A stretch of 9,819 nt of DNA from NCBI GenBank assembly GCA_964510575.1, contig CAZECN010000061.1:1-9819 (forward strand), read 5' to 3'. The DNA comes from CALKYB01 sp964510575 (lineage in GTDB: Bacteria > Bdellovibrionota_C > UBA2361 > SZUA-149 > CALKYB01). This document shows positions 5,871-9,819 of this stretch, piece after piece; position 1 is the first letter of the stretch, and each line of letters starts with the position of its first letter. Made by a program: the position numbers and the translations under genes. Under the pieces are notes generated by a model that was given only the letters and a program-made list of their open reading frames with translations, did not search any database and was not told where the DNA came from.

Positions 5871-6550
5871 TGGAAGTTGTTCTTCAGAACCTTGGTATGA
5901 GTTTTCAGAACGGTGACAATGAAGTCCCGGTGTTCTCTGGTTTGAACCTAACTGTTGGTTCAGGGGAGTCCCTTGCCATTTTAGGAGAGAGTGGGGTGGG
6001 TAAAACTACTCTTCTTTATATCCTTGGTGGATTGGAAGTGGCTGATCACGGGGATGTTTTACTAGATCAGGTAAATATCGGTGAGAAGCTTCGTAGTGGA
6101 GAAGATATCTCAGTTTTTCGAGGAAGAAATATAGGAATGATTTTTCAGTTCCATTACCTTCTTCCTGAGTTTGATGCAGTTGAGAATGTTTGTATGCCTC
6201 TTAGAATTCAAGGGGAAGATTTAAAACTTGGAAAGCAGCGCGCTGAATATCTTTTGGAAAGAGTTGGGCTAAAAGATCGGATGGATCACAGGCCTGGCGC
6301 TCTAAGTGGTGGGGAACAGCAGAGAGTTTCTTTGGCTCGAGCCCTTATTACTGAACCAGGTCTGATATTAGCTGATGAACCTACAGGTAACCTTGATGGT
6401 CAGAACGGAAACGAAGTGATGAACATATTGAAAGAATTTCAGAGAGACAGTGGATTGACTCTAATAATGGTAACTCATTCCAATGAGTCGGCTAGTGCAA
6501 TGGACAGACGAGTCCGAATGACAGCTAACAACTTGCTTGAGGAGGACTAA
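5870..6550 (+). CDS. lolD: Lipoprotein-releasing system ATP-binding protein LolD
   Basis: Cytoplasmic ATPase that powers lipoprotein release by the adjacent permease. The 226 aa are normal for the LolD/MacB class of ABC proteins (E. coli LolD 233). Motifs are complete: Walker A GESGVGKT (39-46), Q-loop Q93 in MIFQFHYLLPEF, signature LSGGEQQR (145-152), Walker B LILADE with catalytic E170, D-loop NLD (174-176) and switch H203 in VTHS. The ATG at 5870 overlaps the permease stop as TGATG, with GAGG at 5858-5861 giving an 8-nt spacing. The TTG three bases upstream is a less likely start. The one-base overlap with an FtsX-like permease and the downstream bamA support the Lol assignment over other members of this ATPase class such as FtsE or MacB. 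Its last codons, GAG GAG GAC, supply the ribosome-binding site of bamA. Confidence 0.92.
   Translation: MEVVLQNLGMSFQNGDNEVPVFSGLNLTVGSGESLAILGESGVGKTTLLYILGGLEVADHGDVLLDQVNIGEKLRSGEDISVFRGRNIGMIFQFHYLLPEFDAVENVCMPLRIQGEDLKLGKQRAEYLLERVGLKDRMDHRPGALSGGEQQRVSLARALITEPGLILADEPTGNLDGQNGNEVMNILKEFQRDSGLTLIMVTHSNESASAMDRRVRMTANNLLEED
6539..6546 (+). promoter_or_regulatory. Strong Shine-Dalgarno for bamA inside the end of lolD
   Basis: GAGGAGGA at 6539-6546 covers the last codons of lolD and ends 6 nt before the TTG at 6553. It is the best ribosome-binding site in the window. It decides the unusual TTG start of bamA, which is followed at once by a signal peptide. Confidence 0.75.
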
Positions 6551-6552
6551 AC

Positions 6553-8832
6553 TTGAGAACTCGCATTCTATTAGTTGTATGTATAATTTATGTTTTCCGA
6601 GCGGTTCTAGCTGAGGCGCAGGTAATTGATAGTGTTAGTGTTCAAGGCTCTAGCAGAATAGACCCAGAGACGGTTCTTTTGCAGGTTGAAAGCTCTGCTG
6701 GTCAGAACTTTAATTCCGCTCAGGTTGGCGCAGACCTCAAAGCAGTATTTAGAACTGGCTACTTTGAGTCAGTCAGAGCTGAGAGAGTTCAGGTTCCTAG
6801 TGGCGGTTTAGGTCTTGTTTTTGTTGTTAAGGAAAAGCCTTCCATTCGTAATGTTTATTTCAAAGGGAACGATGAAGTAGGGGACGATACCTTAAAAGAG
6901 ATTTTGGGAGTTGAAGAGCGAAAGTTTTTCGACCGTGCCAAGGTTCTTGAAAGTGTGAGAGGAGCTGAAGCTTACTATGAGTCCAAGGGTTATTATCGCA
7001 CTTCGATCAGTTATGATTCGAAAGAAGTAGGGGAGAACCTAGTTGATCTTGTCTACGAGATTGAAGAAGGTGGGCAGCGTTATATTAGAGATTTAGTATT
7101 CGAAGGAAATCAAAATTTCTCCCGAAGTGAGCTAAAGTCTTCTATCCAATCGTCTCCCTACGCTTGGTATAGTTCTTGGTTAACAGGAAGTGGCGTAGCT
7201 TCAGAGCAGCTTATTGAACAAGATCGCAGAAGCTTATCAAGATACTATCTTGAGAACGGTTATGCAGGGGTTAGGGTAGCTGACCCTGAGATTCGAGAGC
7301 TTGAAGAGGGCGTTGCCGTCGTTTTTAAAATTACTGAAGGCCCGCTTTTCGATTTCGGCAAGGTTGAAGTTTCTGGCGACTTGGTGAACGGAAGTCTTCA
7401 AGAAACTCTTGAAGAGACTGAAGTTAAAAAAGGTGAGACTTTTAATGTTGATCTGCTGAGAAAAGATACTTTTTCAATTACAGGCAAGTTTACTGATGTT
7501 GGTTACGCCTTTGCTAACGTGGAGCCAGTAACAAATGTAAATCCTCAAGAAAAAACTGTCGATGTGAAATATATAATCGACAGAGGGGATAAGGTTCAAA
7601 TTAACCGAATTAACTTTTTCGGTAATGATAAAACTCGAGATAATGTAATTCGAAGATCTTTGAGGGTTGACGAGAGAGCAGACTTTTCTAGTTCTAAAAT
7701 TGAACGTAGTCAGGCACTTCTGCAACGTCTGGGGTATTTCGAGGAAGTAAGTATTACCCCATCACCAACTAGTCGGGCGGATGAAGTTGATTTAGATGTT
7801 CGTGTAAGAGAGGGGCAGACTGGAACCTTCAGTATTGGAGCTGGTGTTAGTTCTGGTGATGGAGTTCTTTTTTCAACTCGAGTGACTGAGAATAACCTGT
7901 TTGGATCCGGTAATTCACTCAGTGTGGATATCAATACGGGGACAAACAGAGAGAACTATGTGCTCTCTTTTAATAACCCTAGGATTCGTGACACTTGGTG
8001 GTCTGGCGGCATAGATTTGTTGGCTGTAGAAAGAGAGTTCGATGACTTTGAGCGAAGCCAAGCAGGTGGTTCGATTACCGTTGGATATCCGCTTTGGTTT
8101 TTAGGGCCAGAGTATTTGGAGGATATTCGATTCTCTCTTAAGTACGAGGCCCTAAGGATCAAAATTGATGATGTAGATGAAGATGCGCCTCTTTTGATTA
8201 TGGAAGAGGAAGGAAGAACCACTAGTTCTAGTCTGACTCCTCGACTGGTAAGAAATACGATTGATAACCCTCTTGCTCCTACAAAAGGTTCCAGGCAAAG
8301 CGTAAGCTTAGAATTGTCTGGGCTCGGCTTGGAGGAACAATTTTGGTTAGGAACAGCTTCAAATACTTTTTACTATCCATTTTATGAAGCTTCTTTTGGC
8401 TCTTTTGTTTTTGCCCACCGCGTTAACTTTGGCTGGGGAGAGAACTACGAGGGAGATGACAACTTTCCTTTATTCCGTCGCTTTTTTCCGGGGGGGATAA
8501 ACTCCGTTCGGGGATTTGAAGCTAGGGAGCTCGGGCCAAGAAATGAAGAAGGAAATGAATTCGGTGGTAATAAGCAGTTGGTTTCTAACTTTGAATTGAT
8601 TTTCCCATTGCTTTCAGAGAGTGGAGTCAATCTACTGTTGTTCTACGATATTGGAAATGCCTTTGATGATGAGCAAGACATTGATTTTGACGGGCTTCGG
8701 CAATCGGTAGGCTGGGGAATACGATGGCGCTCACCAATTGCACCGATAAGAATAGAGTTTGGCTATCCTCTTGATCGTGAAGAAGGAGATAATGCAGTGG
8801 TCACTCACTTCTCCTTTGGAGCTCCCAGGTAG
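6553..8832 (+). CDS. bamA: Outer membrane protein assembly factor BamA (Omp85 family)
   Basis: Central subunit of the Bam complex, folding beta-barrel proteins into the outer membrane. The 759-aa product starts with a signal peptide (MRTRILLVVC..., hydrophobic core about 5-20, cleavage probably near VLA-EAQ at 18-23). Five POTRA domains follow at about 24-94, 95-173, 176-263, 266-345 and 348-420, recognisable from repeated patterns such as GTGYFESV, VYFKGN, LVFEGN, FFGNDKTRD and GYFEEV-like segments. The 16-strand barrel runs from about 423 to 759, with the conserved loop-6 VRGF at 652-655. Five POTRAs fit BamA better than TamA or two-partner secretion FhaC. The last residues are FSFGAPR, so the usual terminal aromatic residue of the beta-signal is absent. 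TTG 6553 has a strong GAGGAGGA site at 6-nt spacing and lies 2 nt after lolD. No skp/ompH, lpxD or rseP neighbours appear, unlike the proteobacterial bamA cluster. Confidence 0.93.
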   Translation: MRTRILLVVCIIYVFRAVLAEAQVIDSVSVQGSSRIDPETVLLQVESSAGQNFNSAQVGADLKAVFRTGYFESVRAERVQVPSGGLGLVFVVKEKPSIRNVYFKGNDEVGDDTLKEILGVEERKFFDRAKVLESVRGAEAYYESKGYYRTSISYDSKEVGENLVDLVYEIEEGGQRYIRDLVFEGNQNFSRSELKSSIQSSPYAWYSSWLTGSGVASEQLIEQDRRSLSRYYLENGYAGVRVADPEIRELEEGVAVVFKITEGPLFDFGKVEVSGDLVNGSLQETLEETEVKKGETFNVDLLRKDTFSITGKFTDVGYAFANVEPVTNVNPQEKTVDVKYIIDRGDKVQINRINFFGNDKTRDNVIRRSLRVDERADFSSSKIERSQALLQRLGYFEEVSITPSPTSRADEVDLDVRVREGQTGTFSIGAGVSSGDGVLFSTRVTENNLFGSGNSLSVDINTGTNRENYVLSFNNPRIRDTWWSGGIDLLAVEREFDDFERSQAGGSITVGYPLWFLGPEYLEDIRFSLKYEALRIKIDDVDEDAPLLIMEEEGRTTSSSLTPRLVRNTIDNPLAPTKGSRQSVSLELSGLGLEEQFWLGTASNTFYYPFYEASFGSFVFAHRVNFGWGENYEGDDNFPLFRRFFPGGINSVRGFEARELGPRNEEGNEFGGNKQLVSNFELIFPLLSESGVNLLLFYDIGNAFDDEQDIDFDGLRQSVGWGIRWRSPIAPIRIEFGYPLDREEGDNAVVTHFSFGAPR

Positions 8833-8840
8833 CAGCAGTT

Positions 8841-9476
8841 TTGGCTTATCAGGTAAAGGAAATATACTATACGCTTCAAGGAGAAGGAGCTCGCGCTGGC
8901 CGACCCGCTGTTTTCTTAAGATTTGCTGGCTGCAACCTATGGTCTGGAAAGGAGGAGGATCGAGAAACAGCAGCTTGTTATTTTTGTGACACTGACTTTG
9001 TGGGGACTGATGGAGAGAACGGAGGGAAGTTTGCTTCTGCCGAGGATCTTGCCCAGAAGGTGTTTGAACTCTGGCCAGAAGGACCTGGTGCCTACGTGGT
9101 TTGTACGGGCGGCGAGCCAGGGTTACAACTTGACGAAGGACTTGTCTCATCTCTTCAAGACAAAGGTTTTGAAGTTGCCATTGAGAGTAATGGAACCGTT
9201 GAGCTTCCGGATAATCTTGATTGGGTAACTATCAGCCCCAAACCATCATCTGAGCTTTTGATAGAGTCAGGCGATGAGCTGAAATTAGTGTTTCCGCACG
9301 AAGTTGAGCCTAAAAGTGTTTCGGAACTTGATTTTGAACATTTTTACTTGATGCCTTTGGACACTGGAGATGATGTTAAGAACAACTTTCACCTTCAGGC
9401 TACAGTAAAGTATTGCCTTGATAACCCACTCTGGTCCCTTTGTCTTCAGGTTCATAAACTAGTTGGAATTGCCTAA
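8841..9476 (+). CDS. queE: 7-carboxy-7-deazaguanine synthase (radical SAM)
   Basis: Radical-SAM enzyme converting 6-carboxytetrahydropterin to 7-carboxy-7-deazaguanine, a step toward preQ0 and queuosine of tRNA. The 211-aa product begins AYQVKEIYYTLQGEG, typical of QueE. Its 4Fe-4S ligands are C31, C46 and C49, a CX14CX2C arrangement known in part of the QueE family, where the classic radical-SAM spacing CX3CX2C is expanded. Other family marks are RPAVFLRFAGCN (21-32), CTGGEP (88-93), ESNGT (115-119), WVTISPKP (128-135) and the ending LQVHKLVGI. The start is taken as TTG 8841, 8 nt after the bamA stop. It has no close ribosome-binding site (AGG at 8827-8829 is 11 nt away) and no alternative start before the conserved region, so translation may be coupled to bamA. 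No queC, queD or queF is present in the window. QueE is more likely than an activating enzyme because of the cysteine spacing and the C-terminal motif. Confidence 0.9.
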   Translation: MAYQVKEIYYTLQGEGARAGRPAVFLRFAGCNLWSGKEEDRETAACYFCDTDFVGTDGENGGKFASAEDLAQKVFELWPEGPGAYVVCTGGEPGLQLDEGLVSSLQDKGFEVAIESNGTVELPDNLDWVTISPKPSSELLIESGDELKLVFPHEVEPKSVSELDFEHFYLMPLDTGDDVKNNFHLQATVKYCLDNPLWSLCLQVHKLVGIA

Positions 9477-9510
9477 CAGTCCTTTTTTAGGGTTTTAGAA
9501 TAAGCCTAGT

Positions 9511-9556
9511 TTCTTTAAAAATGAGAAGGTTTTGAAGTGCCTTAAAAAACCTTCTC
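9511..9556 (-). terminator. Intrinsic terminator of the minus-strand gene ending at 9571
   Basis: GAGAAGGTTTT (9523-9533) and AAAACCTTCTC (9546-9556) form a perfect 11-bp stem around a 12-nt loop. Read on the minus strand it starts 14 nt after the stop codon of the edge gene and is followed by ATTTTTAAAG, a T-rich tail. On the plus strand the tail is TAAAAGTG, so it is a poor terminator for queE, although it could still slow that transcription. A weaker plus-strand candidate, TAGG (9488-9491) with CCTA (9505-9508) followed by GTTTCTTT, lies just after queE. Confidence 0.75.
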
Positions 9557-9570
9557 TAAAAGTGTATTGA

Positions 9571-9819
9571 CTAGCTGTTTATATACGCGGCTATATTTTT
9601 AGGATTGAAGTCTAACAAATCATCTGGCAAACCAAAATATGGTCCTTCAGTGAACTCATAGGGTGCCAATTCGATAAAACCAATCCAAAAGCCCGGAAAG
9701 TTTCGAGTTTCTGTCTTTAGTGGATCCTCTCCATACATTTCGATCTGAGCCATTAGCTCCAAAGCAAGATAGTGAGCGTGTGCAATTTTTTGTATATCGC
9801 AGGGGCGCTCTACTTTTAC
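9571..9819 (-). CDS. Unrecognised protein, C-terminal part (5' end outside window)
   Basis: The frame is open from the right edge (9819) to TAG at 9573-9571, giving 83 residues of a C-terminus. It reads VKVERPCDIQKIAHAHYLALELM, then QIEMYGEDPLKTETRNF, then an acidic and aromatic tail with GFWIGFIELAPYEF and GPYFGLPDDLL, ending AAYINS. I do not recognise a family. No transmembrane segment or catalytic motif stands out in this part; it looks like a soluble mixed alpha/beta protein. A TTG at 9762 could be mistaken for its start, but the upstream codons continue without a stop and without a ribosome-binding site, so the gene most likely begins beyond the window. The strong minus-strand hairpin with T-tract just downstream supports this being a real gene. 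It converges with queE. Confidence 0.6.
   Translation of the reverse strand, partial: VKVERPCDIQKIAHAHYLALELMAQIEMYGEDPLKTETRNFPGFWIGFIELAPYEFTEGPYFGLPDDLLDFNPKNIAAYINS

Noticed and set aside
8490..8496. Run of seven G after six T in bamA, a possible phase-variation tract
   Set aside because: BamA is expected to be essential, the frame continues intact into the conserved VRGF loop, and the tract encodes conserved Pro-Gly-Gly.
8759..8989. Plus-strand ORF overlapping the end of bamA and start of queE in another frame
   Set aside because: The bamA and queE frames carry conserved family motifs through this stretch; this frame carries none.
8731..9150. 139-codon minus-strand ORF across the bamA-queE junction
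   Set aside because: It lies opposite two well-supported genes. Its sequence is low in recognisable structure and rich in Arg, Gln and Pro, as expected of a shadow frame.
1..9819. CRISPR array, insertion sequence, prophage or defence genes
   Set aside because: No regularly spaced repeats, transposase, integrase or terminal inverted repeats were seen. All but two edge genes are recognised core functions.

Overview
The window reads as an ordinary chromosomal segment of a Gram-negative (diderm) bacterium. The outer-membrane machinery (a BamA-type assembly protein, and a LolC/E-type permease with a LolD-type ATPase) shows the diderm envelope. The prepilin at the left edge has a GMEEL...W..ETALGGFYNYEG region that resembles the many pilin-like proteins of Verrucomicrobiota (Opitutae-like). 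The gene order lysS, Lol permease, lolD, bamA fits that guess. The lineage is an inference from memory of such genomes; nothing here proves it. Base composition is moderate and even across the window, and I see no insertion sequence, CRISPR array, tRNA, rRNA or obvious foreign island.

Layout. (1) 1-368, minus strand: 5' part of a type IV prepilin or pseudopilin gene cut by the window edge. It has a duplicated ribosome-binding/start segment. (2) 369-491: divergent intergenic region with one weak promoter candidate for the plus strand. (3) 492-2787, plus strand: a two-gene unit, rlmC (23S rRNA m5U methyltransferase, TTG start) and wecB (UDP-GlcNAc 2-epimerase), separated by 1 nt. (4) 2788-3057: a 270-nt gap with a weak terminator followed by a stretch rich in competing inverted repeats, a candidate structured RNA leader. 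(5) 3058-9476, plus strand: a tight five-gene run, lysS, lolC/E-like permease, lolD, bamA, queE, with junctions of +11, -1, +2 and +8 nt. (6) 9477-9570: a short gap with a strong hairpin whose T-tract serves the minus strand. (7) 9571-9819, minus strand: 3' part of an unrecognised gene cut by the right edge.

How the genes fit together. The five-gene run joins translation functions (lysyl-tRNA synthetase, and the queuosine precursor enzyme QueE acting on tRNA) with outer-membrane biogenesis (lipoprotein release by the Lol transporter, beta-barrel insertion by BamA). The upstream pair joins rRNA modification with an activated-sugar epimerase for surface polysaccharide. Three of the seven plus-strand genes start with TTG.

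I did not find a clearly new system. The best leads are the lysS leader, where one 5'-TTAAGGGA segment can pair with three different partners, the duplicated start segment of the prepilin, and the unrecognised protein at the right edge. Most other observations are modest.
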